Source of the DNA: Sinonovacula constricta
Taxonomy: Eukaryota; Mollusca; Bivalvia; Cardiida; Solecurtidae
Direction of reading: 5' to 3'
Assembly (NCBI GenBank): GCA_007844125.1
Contig: CM017569.1
Coordinates: forward strand, 9,948,519-10,012,518
DNA length: 64,000 nt
The notes under the pieces are model-generated. The model had not been told where the DNA came from. It worked only from the letters and a program-made list of their open reading frames with translations, and did no database searches. Made by a program: the position numbers and the translations under genes. Positions 49,671 to 63,230 of this stretch are shown one piece after another; positions within the stretch are counted from its first letter, which is position 1, and the number at the start of each line of letters is the position of its first letter.

Positions 49671-52363
49671 CGTCTGGGAAAATTAACATCCTTTTTGTCT
49701 ACAAGGCTTACTTCTATTGAGGAACACGGTCTATTTCTGAAAAAATAAAGAAGTAAAACGTCGGTGAATAAATAAATACGCCAATCACCAAGTGCTTTTG
49801 CACACGCGATTGTTTCGTATATAAAATGTTGGCGATCAACATGTACATGTATATGACATTTTGTTTACGTTGTGCGTATGCTTAAATCAGAGATTTATTA
49901 ATTTATTTCCTAGCAATATGTTAAACAGGTAAGAATAACTAAAAACAACCATTTCAGGAATATACGTAATGTAAATGAATACGTTAGTACTTTAATAATG
50001 CCGTAACGTAGGGACCAGCCTGCTTCAAATCAAGGGATAGTTAAGGAACAATAAACATTTGTAACGATGCAGTCTTTGTTTCAACAGATAACAAAAGGAA
50101 GTATCACAATTGTAAGTGTGTCCTATTGACACAAATCACGTGTTCGGACATAAAATTAGAAATGTTAATTATGTAAGAGAATTATGTCGATGGAAAATGT
50201 CACGAAGTTCATAAGATAACGAAGTAAGTATGTTGTCTGTCATTGTTAATCCAGGTCGCTAAGGAAAACGCAAATATAGCGTTGTCTTAAATATGTCAGT
50301 TTTGTTGCACGTAGAGAATCTAGAGTTTTAGGTTGACAATACCGGATGTAAATTATTTGTGCTGACTTTTGATCGATGTATGAGTACGAATATGCTACAT
50401 GATAAAATAAATAAACAGTGTTAAAAGCCGTCTTGAGCGTAGTTCACCCATTTCATCTAGAATATTATAACTGTATTTAACAATTTTGTGTTTATTATTT
50501 AACAAGATCCGATCTCAAATTCTTATGTCTGCATATAGATATACATGTAGATATTGCGAACAGATTAAGTTTTTGTGTGTTATCATAATTGTAGTTTAAA
50601 TTACGTATTTACATTAATTGAACAAATAACCGGTTGAAAAACAAACATATTTGGATAACCAATAACCCGTAATCATGTTGATGATGGGTTTTTTTTCAGA
50701 TTTACACTACCAACCGAAAACATCCATATAAAAAGCAAATGACATTTTTATGATCAGTATTTATTTATTTACCCAAGTGAAATAATATGACTGCGTTTAT
50801 TTCTTAATATAAAATAAGCAAATTACGCCATTGTACATACAACAAGCCCTATTACAAAAGAACCGTTCTGTGTATCACGAATTGCACCATTATCTTTCAC
50901 ATTTTAACGTACCAGCCAAAATCAATTTAGAACCCTTTTTGCCAATTAATTAAGGCGCTTGTTTTGAGGTGAATTGTGCTCTAGATTAGTATACAATGTA
51001 TTTACCTTTATTTAATTTTCCGAAGACAGTTTCATTACACTGCCTAACAAAATTAACAAATATACACCGATCAGACAGTCCAAGTTTTTCTTTGTTTATT
51101 TTTTCATTTTATCTCGTCGTCATGATTCCGTGCGCTGCCAAAAAGCACAACACCAGAAATGTCAAAATGAACAGTAGGAAGAACATAATTATAAACCTCG
51201 TTATCTCTTGGCATTCGGTTTTGCTAAATCTCTAAGCCAGCTTTCCGTCATTGTGGAGTGATGTCTTTTCCGCTTGGTCAATATCTAACTTGTCTTATTT
51301 AAAACCTATCAAATAGCCTGTTGCGATTCATAGTCGCTAAACTATATTTGTTTTGTTTTCGCCAACCTAGCGAACTGTTTAATTTTAGCAGTTCAAAGCT
51401 GCAACACATATTTAAGGTACAATACACTACAATACAACGTATATCATTGATTACAATGATCATTACAAAAACTGATCTACAATGTTAATAAACGCGTCTT
51501 TGGCAAAAAAAAATATTGAACAAATATACAAACAAATATTGACAATAGATCATTTCTCAGGGTATCAGTCAATTACCTTGGCAGATTATCACATTATGTC
51601 AAACAACGTGATAACATTTGAAATGGCAGCACAACCTTTCAATTAACTTGCCAAAAAAAAAAAAAACTGGCCTAACAGCGAAAATATTAGCTGAAGCTTA
51701 TCAGTGCTAGCTGCTGTCTGTCATAAGCTTCGACAACTTGGCATGCCCATGTCTAATAGCAATGCATTTTAAGATTTCTATCTTAAGTTTAAATCGATAA
51801 AATCATAGTTAAACGAAGTGTCTGTGATTAAGATCACCGATAACCAGATAGACTTATTGTTGACTTGAGGTTTGTTTCTTTTCCGAACCCCAAAACAAAC
51901 TTAGAAAGTTTGTACAATGAACCAAATCATGCAGGAGGTCCTGTCAGCAGCTACGACTATATACATGGAAATTACTACATGTTTCTTTGTGCTAAGGTTC
52001 ATTCATCTTCTTCTTTAGACGCTTAAAAATCTTATTTAAGCTGCTTACGTAAGTATATTCAAAGAGTAATACCTAATACCTTGAACTAAACGGCAAATGT
52101 GGGAAATATCAACACGTTCTTGACCCACCCAACAAACTGTACTTTATAGACAACGACATTATAATGGATTTTTCTCGGCTATTATCTCGTTATGGTTACA
52201 CTTATTGAATCATTGCATGTCATGACAATGTGTTCAACTTTAGACACAACAGTTAACTAAAATATGACATTTCGTCATAACTTATCAAAGAAAATGTCAG
52301 CGCTTGGACGTTTTTATTCACATAAATCGGTTTTCTTTTCTTTGTTTGCATTTGAGAAACCCA
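49671..52363. other. No gene recognised
   Basis: Only short frames without support (for example 79 codons at 50996-51235). A short poly(A) lies at about 51653-51665. Confidence 0.45.
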
Positions 52364-52452
52364 TCAGGAAGTGCGAGGTTAGAGCTCTGTAAAACCGGTT
52401 TAAGCACGCCAGTCGGTCCATATTGCCGACTGACCGTTCCAAGGCGGTAACT
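52364..52452 (-). repeat. Dispersed repeat C, copy 2
   Basis: Reverse complement of 17059-17150: 'TCAGGAAGTGCGAGGTT', 'AACCGGTTTAAGCACG', 'TTGCCGACTGACCGTTCCAA', 'GGCGGTAA'. The overlapping minus-strand 67-codon frame is an artefact of the repeat. Confidence 0.8.
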
Positions 52453-53212
52453 GTCGGGTTTTGCAATTTCTCTTAAATGACTCAGCACAGATTTGTTCTT
52501 TCTTTTACACGTGGCTTGCATGTGAATACCTTTGCCCTGTCCGATTTTGGTGTATGTTGCAATGCTTATAGGACTTTGTCATACTTTCTTATGAAGTGGA
52601 TATATATCCATTTACATGTAGATATCAAAGTAGCTGATACGGTAAAAGAAAAAGAAAGATTTTACAGGTATTGGTGTTATAATTAACAAATTTGAAAATG
52701 CTATTCTGATTGTCACTTTCTTTCACTAAATCTGTTTTAACATTAAATAGCACGTGGTCTGTACAAACATGTCTGTTTCAAGTGTATATTTTCTAACATG
52801 CACCTTGCGGCGTTTATGTGATTATTGATAGATGTGTCTATACTAGAGTTTTATGATATGTTTACACAAGGGGGTTATAAAGTCAAAAATAATTCATGGA
52901 ATCTTTTTTGCAAACATTTCAAATACATAATGATAATTTATTTTAGCAGTATGTGATCTTTCACTTTCCTGTTGCAAATTGAACGTAAAATCCGGTTCAA
53001 TGTAAAAAAAGGCTATACTATTTGCCATTTTCTTTACAGACATTATGTTTGTTTCTGTTCGATGTAGGAGGTCGGTAAGGTGGTCTCGTGACCGAGCGAT
53101 CAGAGCGTTATTTGTATATGATTTCATGTTTATTTAACATGTTAACCATTATGTTCGTTTAAATCTATTATTGATTATTTACCGCCCCTACTAATTCCTC
53201 AGCTTCAATCCC
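52453..53212. other. No gene recognised
   Basis: A tRNA-like string 'GTGACCGAGCGATCAGAGCG' at about 53088-53107 resembles a D-arm/A-box, but no B-box follows at the right distance. Confidence 0.4.
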
Positions 53213-53239
53213 CTATTATTATTATTATTATTATTGTTA

Positions 53240-53296
<57 letters not shown>
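53213..53296. repeat. (ATT)n microsatellite
   Basis: About 84 bp, with two GTT interruptions near the left end. Confidence 0.95.
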
Positions 53297-53298
<2 letters not shown>

Positions 53299-54341
53299 CC
53301 GGAAATCTCTTTAACCTTTCTTCACGTTTTACAAATACTAAAAGTGCTTATTGATTTTTTGCATAAGTCTCATGTTATCCACTTATACTTGCTAGAGAAC
53401 ATAGGCAATGTAATTGATATATATTTTAAGAAAGTACTTATGTACGCCTGTATAGACCTTGGATATCTAGACATGTTTTGATTAACCCATACTACAAGTT
53501 TGGCTAGCACGCACAACGGCTTCTATAGTTTGCTGATAACAAACAATGCTGAAACATTTAAATGGAGCCCTAGATGATTATATAGGAACAATTTCTATTG
53601 TTGTTGTTTTGTTGCTGTATTTCTTATCAACACCGTTTGAATGTTGCTGAGAGCATGTTCTTCTTTTTAATTGAACCTTAAGTTTACCTTACCTTTTCGG
53701 CGTTATATCTTAAACACAAAAATAAGACCCTGAGTGAAATGTTGTGCTGGTATGATTTCAAAGTGCAGAACAAATACGGGGTAAATAAAAACAAATTAAT
53801 TCATATTACCACGTACCACATACATCGTATTACAAATACACCTTTACACAACAGATAAATGAAATAGGTTAAATCCTATCTTAATTCGTGCATAATGATA
53901 TGGTGTAAAAAAAGATTCGTGTACAAATGTATTTTCAGCAGAATTATAACCCAATTATTTATCTTATCTAATACCGTCTTAGAATATTTTCGAGTTCGTA
54001 TTAACGTATTATTGTTCCTCTTGAGGTCACTTTTCTTTTGCATTTCACATGGCTGATACATTCTGCAAACTGTTGATATATTGTAATTAATCATAGCTTA
54101 CTTAAATGACCAATGTACCAATTAACATTACATGGCACTTTCTTTTTTTTAACTGTTTTTCGTCAGAGATCGATTTGAGTAGAATGGAACATAAGGTGAT
54201 CGTCGAATAACATACATAGTTAGTATTAGTCCGTCAGTGAATTTGTATTATCCATTAGACTGCAAGACCAATGTTTATTCCGTTTTATGTATGCTCTTGA
54301 TATATACGTCTGATCCTAAAATAGATTTTTTATTCGTTTAG
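53297..54341. other. No gene recognised
   Basis: AT-rich intron-like sequence. Confidence 0.45.
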
Positions 54342-54371
54342 ACAACAATGAAGCCATATATAAAGTGCAAG
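54342..54371 (+). CDS. Candidate 30-nt symmetric microexon (partial CDS)
   Basis: The acceptor is TTTTTTATTCGTTTAG and the donor AAG|GTAAAG. Entered in phase 1 (after ...ATG G of the 24-nt exon) it reads (G)AC AAC AAT GAA GCC ATA TAT AAA GTG CAA G, that is D-N-N-E-A-I-Y-K-V-Q, and leaves in phase 1. Ten codons, frame-neutral. The acceptor tract is good and the donor consensus acceptable. Support comes only from splice signals and matching phase, and the gap of 18 kb from the previous candidate makes a chance match possible. Confidence 0.35.
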
Positions 54372-55279
54372 GTAAAGGGGGATAAATAAAACACATTTTA
54401 CATGCGGAAAGCATATAGAAAGTCCTGCAAAAATCATGTAAGTAAACGAAAACCTGTTGTATGTATAAACAATTTACCGAATAGGCGACGTTGTACGGTT
54501 AGTTGCTTACGTTATCAGCACCGACAATGAAAACAATTGTGTATCTAGGCAATGCATTTGTAACGAGGCAGTAAGCAAATTGGTGATTAGGCACCTATAT
54601 AGACATGTCTAATGACCGTGAGATTGGATTTGTTTCCCAGGGATTGCCGATTCTTCCTTCAGCGAAGGTCACTGGCAAAATCTCAGCCGTTATTTGTTAG
54701 TAGCGATTAGGATGGATTTATGTAAAACAGGTGCCACGAATGTTTTGAAGTAAATATTCGCTTGAAAAATATTTCATTCCAGTCCATGATTGGTTATTCC
54801 ACATTTTGCCTTTACAGTTTAGAGACTAGAACAATGAAGCAATGAAGAAATGTTTATACATGTACTTGAAAACAAATTAGCGCAAAGATTAAAAAATCTT
54901 TATCTTAAATGTTTTTGACAGATCCAATACAATCTAGAACGACAAAGGTGTCTTGATATAAGTTAATCAATCAAAAGCTATGATAAACTATGTTACATGT
55001 ACATTTAAGCAGCTGTACTAAATATTATTTCTTGACCCAAGACATGTATCTTTATCATCAGACACGTATGGATAATAATAATTCCCTATTTCTGGAGAGC
55101 CACATGGATGATGTTACGTGCCTTTATGAATTAACTATGTTTAGTCCCATCATCTATAGCTTGTCCCTGACAACTTTAACCGGCCGTTATGTTGCCTTTC
55201 TACCACAATGTAACATACTAACACAGTGTAAATCTGGTAACTCGTGCACACCGCTTTATTTTTTAAATCATTCAGTTCA
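54372..55279. other. No gene recognised
   Basis: A 98-codon frame at 54990-55286 has no supporting signals. Confidence 0.4.
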
Positions 55280-55620
55280 ACACTGATATATACAATTTGG
55301 TTTCCTTTGCCGTGGTACGTCTTGACTACTTTAAACTGCTCTCCGTGTCAGAATTCTACCACCGGACTATTTAATTTACCTGTTTCGCCATGAATCATAT
55401 TGAATCTATAACAAGTATCACCTCCGCGACCTCCACCCAACGGTCAGCTACTCCCCTGGATACAACAATCAATGCTACGGCTATCATTGTGCTCACGGAC
55501 ACTGACCGGGTGTGCTGTTCTATCTGGACAATTGATATTGACATCTAATACATTTAGCTCGGCTGTGCTGCCTTTTTACACATTCTAGCTTGACTATTTA
55601 AAACAATGGCTGGATAAAGT
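55280..55620. other. G+C-richer patch with open frames on both strands
   Basis: This stretch is visibly richer in G+C and CpG than the surroundings. On + a 52-codon ATG frame (55391-55549) is rich in S, T and I. On - an overlapping 49-codon ATG frame ends near 55400 and contains hydrophobic S-T-M-I-A-V-A-L-I-V-V-S. Nothing recognisable. It could be an old exon or a regulatory CpG patch. Confidence 0.25.
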
Positions 55621-58600
55621 TTGTCATCAAAGTGCTTCATTACGGCGTTGGAATGTGACTAGGAGTTGCGATTTTTCTACATTCGGCCAAATTTGGATAA
55701 ATGCGAGGCTAGCGTATAATTGATTTGCAATTTAATTGGAGCACCTGCAACAGAACTTTACATGTACTGTCTGGGGATTGTTTCTGCATCCTGAATGAAT
55801 ATCTGAGCATGTTAAAATTTTATTAGCAAACTCAGTCTGATTATATTGTTTGTGTTGACTTGTCATGCTATTGCTATAATCTTTTGAAAAAAGTGATAAT
55901 TAGGTTCTTCTGTACTGAATAAAACTTCATAGCGACAACATCACAACATATTTTGATATCAAATCGAGTACATATTTTTATCAACAGTTTGTAGATCCGC
56001 AATTTCATAATTTGTTAAAATTTAAAGTCACGCGGTTAGCACATACATTTTTAAATCAAAGCCATTTAAACCTGCGGTTAATTGATAACTTCGGTCATTT
56101 TAAAACGTGTTGAATACCAGCATGAAGACAAAAGGCATTAATTAGATTTGGTACGCGCAGACTTAATAAATGCATAATCTGACAATGAGAAAAAGCAGTA
56201 AAACAATATCATTGAATCAACAACTATGACAAAATAACACAAAAGAAGTCAGAAAGAAACGTAAACTTTAAAGTAAGTATATGTGTTAATATCAATATAA
56301 CTACCGATGCTCTACTCATTCGGCGCTTTTCCATCAAGTTGCACAATATCTGATCTACTAGGCCATTAGTATATCTCACCTTGCATTGTAATTCGTGAAG
56401 GTAAATGAAATAATAATGAGTGTAAAATAAACAGAAAATTAATCCGAATGATGTTAATATAGGAAATCAATAGTTTGGGAGAGCACTTTCCTCTTTGACT
56501 GCAAAGTTTGAATTCAATTCATGGGCTTGTAAATATTTCATTGGCTTGGAAATTCTTACACTTTTTTATGCTATTATACAAGGTTGGTTAGTTTTGCTTT
56601 TAACTCAGCACGTGAAACCGTGCCACTTTGGACACTTCTGAGCTATTCTGTATTTCCATGGTATAAAGGGGCCGCCCTATATTTATATAAAGCGCAGATT
56701 TCTTTATTTTCAAACTTGCACATAATATGTGGCCGCATTTAATTCCTGATCACTTATGTGAACATTTTCATTTTTACCACATGCTAATACGTATCAAGTT
56801 AAGACAAGTTAAGTTACATCTGACTGTGGTTGTGTATATATAAGTATCACGAAAAATCTCTATCATTTCGATATTTAATATCATTGCCAAAGACAACTAC
56901 ACGCCATGTTATTCTGAAACCGCTCAGTTAGTGCTGTATAGGATCTATCAATATAATGGTATTGATATGACCATAACAACTTCGCCCTTGCTCAACGATC
57001 TACTGAACGAGTGGTACTAATGTTGTCAGAACTTTATACTGTTGCTCGGAAGAAGAGAGAATGGATGGAAATCCGTTAAAAGCAGTGCAGATTGACATGT
57101 ACTGAGTCAGGAAAGAAGTTATGACTTTTCGCTAAGTAGAGATAGCACTTCCAGTGAATAATTGACTTTTATTTTTAGTGTCCTCGTAGTTTTTTTTTTG
57201 TGTGTTCCTGCATTAAACATGGATTAATTATATGCTATGTGGATTATTCTCAACTATGCAATACCTCAAATTTATTAAAGAGGAATATATCAGAGATTGA
57301 TGATTTTATAGATAATATGGGAATATTAGGGATTAAATTAATTATTTTCTTTAAACACGCCAATAACCCATATACAGAAGTAGATATTCCTGAAATATAT
57401 GCAAATATTATTTCTGATAAATAGACGTGTTTTATTGCCGGGTACGCATAAAGCAACACTAACAAACGTTTAATCGTCATAGATATAGACTTGGTAAAGC
57501 AAAATATGTGTATTTCTATCAGGAACGATTGGTGCTTTCGTAAGCATTTTTCTGCAAAAACAATACATAATAAAATTATAGGAGACTGATTGGTAAAGCA
57601 TAAAACATGTTCGTGCTAATCTAACACGGCGCTTCAATGAAATCTGAAAAAAGCACACTATGGAAAGCCAATGTTTACGACTCGAAGTCTAGCCAGGTGA
57701 GACCGAGTGCAAGATATTTGATTCATTCTTTGCTTCTCGGGCTATCAGTCAGAATATATGTTTTACACTTTACTTGGTTTCCTGTCTTAATTCCTACCTC
57801 CATTAGGAGGAAAGGATATGTTTCCAGCTCCGATTTCCATGAATGTCAAAGTAATTGTTGTTTCCTATTGATCAGTGTAACAAACAAGCGGGAAACAAAT
57901 CCTACTCTGCAAGAAATAAATACGAGGTTTTGTTGCTTAAACAAATGATCGACATACCTGATGGAGAAATATTGTGGAGGTCTAATGGAGTGCTGTGTGC
58001 GTTAGAATGTAAAGTTTTGGCAATAGGCTACAGTGATTAAGATGCTTAACGTGATTTCCGTGTCGGGTCATTTACCTTAATGTTTTTAGACTGACAGTGT
58101 GATCAGACACTTTAAAAAATAAGGAGCACAATAACAGTAAATACCTTAGCCCGAATCTTTGATAGAAAACAACGTATCAGTATTTTTTTTAGTGTTGTTT
58201 GGCTGTATTGTTGTTGTCTTTTTAAAGAAAAGACGACAGGTTAGAAGATTAATTTAAAACCAATCAAAACTGTCGTTACCAATTGAATTAAACAGTCTTT
58301 ACGCAAAAGTGAGTTTACCTGTAATCATTATTCAATCACGAAAATGCAGTTTCTTTTTTCGCAATTTCATAAGGTTGACAATTTCCATATTGATCTTTTG
58401 TATTGCAGAAAGTATTTTTCTATTAAATTAGACGGTGTTATTTCCAATTGTACTTATGCAGTAGTGTACATGTAAAGACATGAAGTACGTGTTTGTATTC
58501 AAAACAGTGATAAAAATGTCTTCACGAAGCGTCTTTTAATAATTGGTCATATGAGGTGATTTCTTTTTTCAAATTATGTCAAGAATTACGAGATATTGTA

Positions 58601-59860
58601 TGTAAATAAATCTCTTTCGGATTTCTAAGAGTTTAGCATCGTTTAGTGTCGCACGTTTAAATAGATACAGGTATTGGATGTTGGGAAAATGTACTTAAAA
58701 TGAATGTCAACTGTGAATATAGAAAAAAAATGATTTTATTGAAAGAATGTGTTTTTGTCGCGCTATCTGTAACACAAGCATATATATATAAATATAGTTT
58801 TGTGTAATTTTTATAGACTGAACAGACTTCAGTGTTGTTTTCCTGCACGACCATACACTTTGCTTTCAGTGGTGTTTACCATGTTAATAGCAGAGAGGTG
58901 ATTGTACTTTGACTGTAATATGAGCGCATGTTTGTAAGTTAAATTAACGTCATTGTGATAACTAGCATAATAAATTTGATTTTAATGATTCTATAAAACC
59001 GATGCTGCTTGGTATGAGTATTTTTAAATAAACATGACTACACGTGTAAACGTTGGTTTCTGATTGAATTTAGTGGACTCAAAGGTCTGTTAACAGGCAT
59101 GTCATCTTTGTTGTTTCGCGTGAATGAAAGAACTAATATGTTAGACGAATCAAAACAGAAAGTTGGCGTTCAACAGGAAATGTCTTTTCTAGAGAGGATG
59201 CAAACCAAGTATAAGTGTCGTCTGATAGATTGGATAATTGTATTTTTCTGTTCAAAAGGTAAGTGTTACATAGTTTACATTACTTTGAATTGTCGCATAT
59301 AAATAGAACACTTATTCCTGTTCTATGATGAAAAAATAATTTGGTATTAAATATGTACAAAAGAAAGAGTATTCTTAAGAATAAAGATTCTGACTTGTTA
59401 TTTATTAGGTAATGCTTATCATACATATATAGGGAATGGAAATACTCATCAACGTGAACAAAATCTGCATACAATTCTATAATTTCGTACATTTTATATT
59501 ATATAGTTTTCCGTTAGGTATTGAATTATATGTATGAAAATATATACAGGTTTAACAAATACTGTTCCATTTAGCTGTAAAGTGTAATTTTCTATTTACA
59601 TGAACAAGTAACACACACGGTAATAATATATGTTTCACTGCTTTGTTTTACTTTTGAAGACAATAATTAAAGTATTAGTTTAAGGAATAGTTGATTAATT
59701 AAATGTATTGTGGGTGTATATGAAAATAATTGATTTTATTTTTACATGTTTAATAGCTTTTATTCTCATACACGGTAGATTGTAAGCCACACCAGCAGTA
59801 CAAATTATAGGCAATTAGGCCGTAAGACAACGTTATTTGTAGTTAATACAACTCAGTTCA
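55621..59860. other. No gene recognised
   Basis: Several short frames (57200-57424, 57637-58040, 58657-58854, 59099-59302) have no splice context or known motif. Otherwise AT-rich intron-like sequence. Confidence 0.4.
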
Positions 59861-59969
59861 ATGTTTTAAATTACGATTGGCTAGGTGTTTTCCATGTTTT
59901 AAATTACGATTGGCTAGGTGTTTTCCATGTTTGAAATTACGATTGGCCAAACGGATTTACCAGTATAAA
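59861..59969 (+). promoter_or_regulatory. Promoter-like cluster: three phased CCAAT boxes and a TATA box
   Basis: A 33-bp unit (ATGTTTTAAATTACGATTGG plus CTAGGTGTTTTCC) is repeated 2.8 times. Each copy carries ATTGG, the reverse of CCAAT, at 59876-59880, 59909-59913 and 59942-59946, exactly 33 bp apart. TATAAA follows at 59964-59969, 18 bp after the last CCAAT box. The expected start would be near 59995. Multiple NF-Y sites ahead of a TATA box are typical of strong eukaryotic promoters. Downstream, 59984-60190 is open for 68 codons (first ATG at 60069) but unrecognised. Promoter activity is inference. Confidence 0.4.
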
Positions 59970-62538
59970 CAGCTACGAGTCTCTTGCTTGTAAAACTAAC
60001 TAATTACGTTTTCAACGCTGGATTGAAAGAGGTTTTCGGCTTTAATCAACTGTTGGTTAGCTTCGATATGGTTTCAGCAATATTAGATAGCCATGTTAAC
60101 ATATTATGTTCCTTTAGCCGTGGGTGTCGGTTTTATGACGTCCTCAGATGTATTGTAGTAACAGATGTCAGCGACATGTATATGAAATGAGAAGATAGTG
60201 TAGGGTTGTTGCTCGTGCACTTTTCCTTTGTCTACTCACGCTTCTATCTATTGTCAATATCGTGTGTGGGTCGTTATTTGACGAATATGGTACTTCTGTT
60301 ACCTTATGGAATATACATAAAATTATACACATTAATGTTGATATCCATATGTTTGGACTAATATTTTTATTTGTCATAGCCAAGAAATGCATTGTTACCT
60401 CAAAAGATTCCGCGTAATACCGTTTAATGATATTCTTCATTTAAGCGAAAATTAATCATAAGACCTCCTCGTTATTACGAACATGCTTTTCCTCTCTGAG
60501 CCTCTCTGCACATATATGTACTTCAGAATGTAAAACACGGAAGCATTCACTAAGATCACGTTGCAACATTAACCGACCAATCTGCTCTGACGTCGACATC
60601 TATTTTAAGCAAATACCCATCCTGCCTTTTTATCCATTTGTAGATTTGGAAAGAACATTTTTTTAACTTAAATACCGTCTAAAGATTGAGATGGTGTGAT
60701 AAATCATGTTGATCAATGTAAGCGTTTATGTAGAAATAACGGTCATTACAACCTACCTCCAGAACATAAAATCATGGCAAGAAATTGTCCTATGTATTGA
60801 GTATAAGCAATCTGGCGGATGTCTCCTTTAAACGTAACATCTCGCATGATCAGACAAATGAATCTCATTTCTTTCAAGCAGATTCAAGTCAGTCGTTTTA
60901 TTTAAACATTCACACATTTAATAATTTTGACCAACCGATGCATGGTTGCACCAAAGTGTCGCATTTGAAATATTACACGTGAGTGGTTATTTTAGGATCA
61001 TCATATATCTAATGTAGATGTTCGGCTAACCATGATTTGTTAACATTTACTTCTTATATTATATACCGCTAAAGGACCCTAATTTCAAAGTTATTTATAA
61101 GAGTCATCGTTCAAAGGACCACGGGAACATTTACTGTGGAACATTGTATGAATGACTATTCTGCAATTAACACAAATGTTCCTCAATGTTATGTATGCAA
61201 GATGCAGCCCACGCTTACATTAAACAATCCTGAGTATCATTATACCTTGGTCGCCTTGCCTACTTTTTAAAGCTGCATTTCCATAAATGAAGAGCAATCA
61301 ATTTAATTTAGGATCTTTTGCCTTTGTAATGACTCTGATGGCAAATATTTTTGAAAGATAAATGATAATGTTAATACGTCAGCTTAAGTACCAGCAGCTG
61401 TAGGTCAATCTCTAAAATCGTTATATGTAGCGAGACGACTGAATGTAACTTTGTTCGCCATGCAATTGGTTTTTACGCGGCACATAGAGAATCAAAATAT
61501 CTTTCATACATAAGTGAATCACATTCAGTAAAATAAGTGTTAAACACTGGCTGTCAGATTATTAAGCATTTATGAGCACACATACGCGTATTTCAATTGT
61601 TCAATTTTCTGTATAAGGTATGTGATTTGTTTGCATCCACATTTAATACCAAAATATACGTGAAAGGTATATTTTAATGCGAATAACGTGTATGTCCAAA
61701 GAGAGCAGGTCCTGACAATCACTTACAAATTGGCCAGTGTGGCATCAAAGAGGCTTACGCTAAATCGATCCTTCTCTGAACAAACATCCCGTTCTAAAGG
61801 ACATAGCTTCTAAGTTATTGCGGCATATGTGGTGCTCAAGCTAGTCTGATATTTTATAGCACACAGATGGTAAATGTCCGATAACTGTACAAAAATAGAA
61901 ATCGACAAGATCTTGGTTCAGTACAGAGCGACAATAGTCAATTTGAGACAGGACGGGTTTGCCTTTTATGCTAATTTACGATTGTTTATTGAATAACATA
62001 AACGTCAATGTCTACAAGTCTACAAGTTGTTGTAGTGTAAAGATATAGGTTATGGTTTAGGCATGACTTAAGTGACAAAGTATTGGTCAATTTCGTTTGT
62101 ACCATTACAATAAATTAGCTTCAGTTACTAAAGTTACCAATTACTTAATTTTACACCCTTCGTCTATCAGAACAATCGGGGATAGAATGAATGGTCATAT
62201 GAAATTGCAACCTAAGTTAAAAATTAAATTTAAATTGCTAATCTAATATTATACATTGTTCTTCTTTTTTCCTTAATCTTTTTCTTCTTTTTCTTTGATT
62301 GTTTGCATCTGTGTTTGTGTAATTTTAAATGATTGTCTAAAATAAATTATATCCCAACATTTAAGAGTAAGCTTATACATATGTGCGTGAATAAATAAAT
62401 GTACAAAGGCTCCATTGGTCTTTATTTTTTCAAGAATCTTCATCATTTTTCGGTTTATAACTTTACTTCTTAAACTTTCTGTCAAATATTGCATGCTTCT
62501 TGAAATAGTCACCAAGATAAAGAGTATTGATTTTTTTA
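59970..62538. other. No firm gene
   Basis: Apart from the open frame just after the promoter-like cluster, only short unsupported frames occur (60168-60440 minus, 60785-60982 plus). Confidence 0.4.
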
Positions 62539-62751
62539 TCACTGATGTTGAGTTGCAAATGAATGCCATACTTCAAAGAAAAATGGTTTCTTTAAGGAAG
62601 AGAAACCTTCTGCGGAGAATGTTTCAGACCCTTCGCGCCTATGGCGGATCGCTACAAGGACGTTTTGACTCCTTTTCAGTTTTGCTGTCTCATAGCCAAT
62701 TATCGCCATTTTTTTTCCCATTTTTTTTTCCTTGAATTGTCTCACGTCCAT
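62539..62751 (-). CDS. Candidate small open frame (unrecognised)
   Basis: A 70-codon ATG frame on the minus strand in a G+C-richer patch, basic and hydrophilic (R-S-Q-N-V-L-V-A-I-R-H-R-R-E-G, then S-E-T-F-S-A-E-G-F-S-S). The + strand is also open over the same stretch (62415-62735). It may be a fragment of a dispersed repeat or of a mobile-element protein. I recognise no domain and would not call it a gene without transcript or repeat-library evidence. Confidence 0.2.
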   Translation of the reverse strand: MDVRQFKEKKMGKKMAIIGYETAKLKRSQNVLVAIRHRREGSETFSAEGFSSLKKPFFFEVWHSFATQHQ

Positions 62752-63230
62752 TGGATTTAATATGAATGTTTAGTAGGTAATATTTAATTTCTGTTCAACA
62801 TGCTTGGTCTTATATTGACTTCACATTGAAATAGACCTATGTCTTAAATAGACAGCCCTTAATCGGAAACTGATATCAGTATTTCACGGTTAGATATTTG
62901 ATCAGGAAGTTCATTGATCGAGCAGAACCGTATCCCTATGGCTTATCTTTAGAATTCCGTCAGGAAGTTATAAGTAAGATAGTATCCTTCATCATTATAC
63001 AGCCGCTGACTAGTAACAGTGCAGAAGTAAAGCCGTTCGTTTTTCAAAGCATGACTAACAACGTCGTCTCGCAAAAATAACATTTCTTATATTCAATCAA
63101 GACCCATTTTATTCATTTTCAACTGTAACAAAAATATTTTTTTTTCTTTATCTTTTTTTCTGTTAAGGCCCTACTCAACAACATGTGTACGTTTCAACAG
63201 CCAGGAACTTTAAACCAGTTGTTTAAAAAA
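62752..63230. other. No gene recognised
   Basis: A T-rich tract at about 63130-63162 precedes the SINE. Confidence 0.45.

Noticed and set aside
53075..53112. tRNA-like D-arm 'GACCGAGCGATCAGAGCG'
   Set aside because: No B-box or T-arm at the proper distance; not enough for a tRNA or SINE call.
57200..58040. Cluster of 60-100-codon frames
   Set aside because: Different frames and strands overlap without shared splice signals; consistent with chance.
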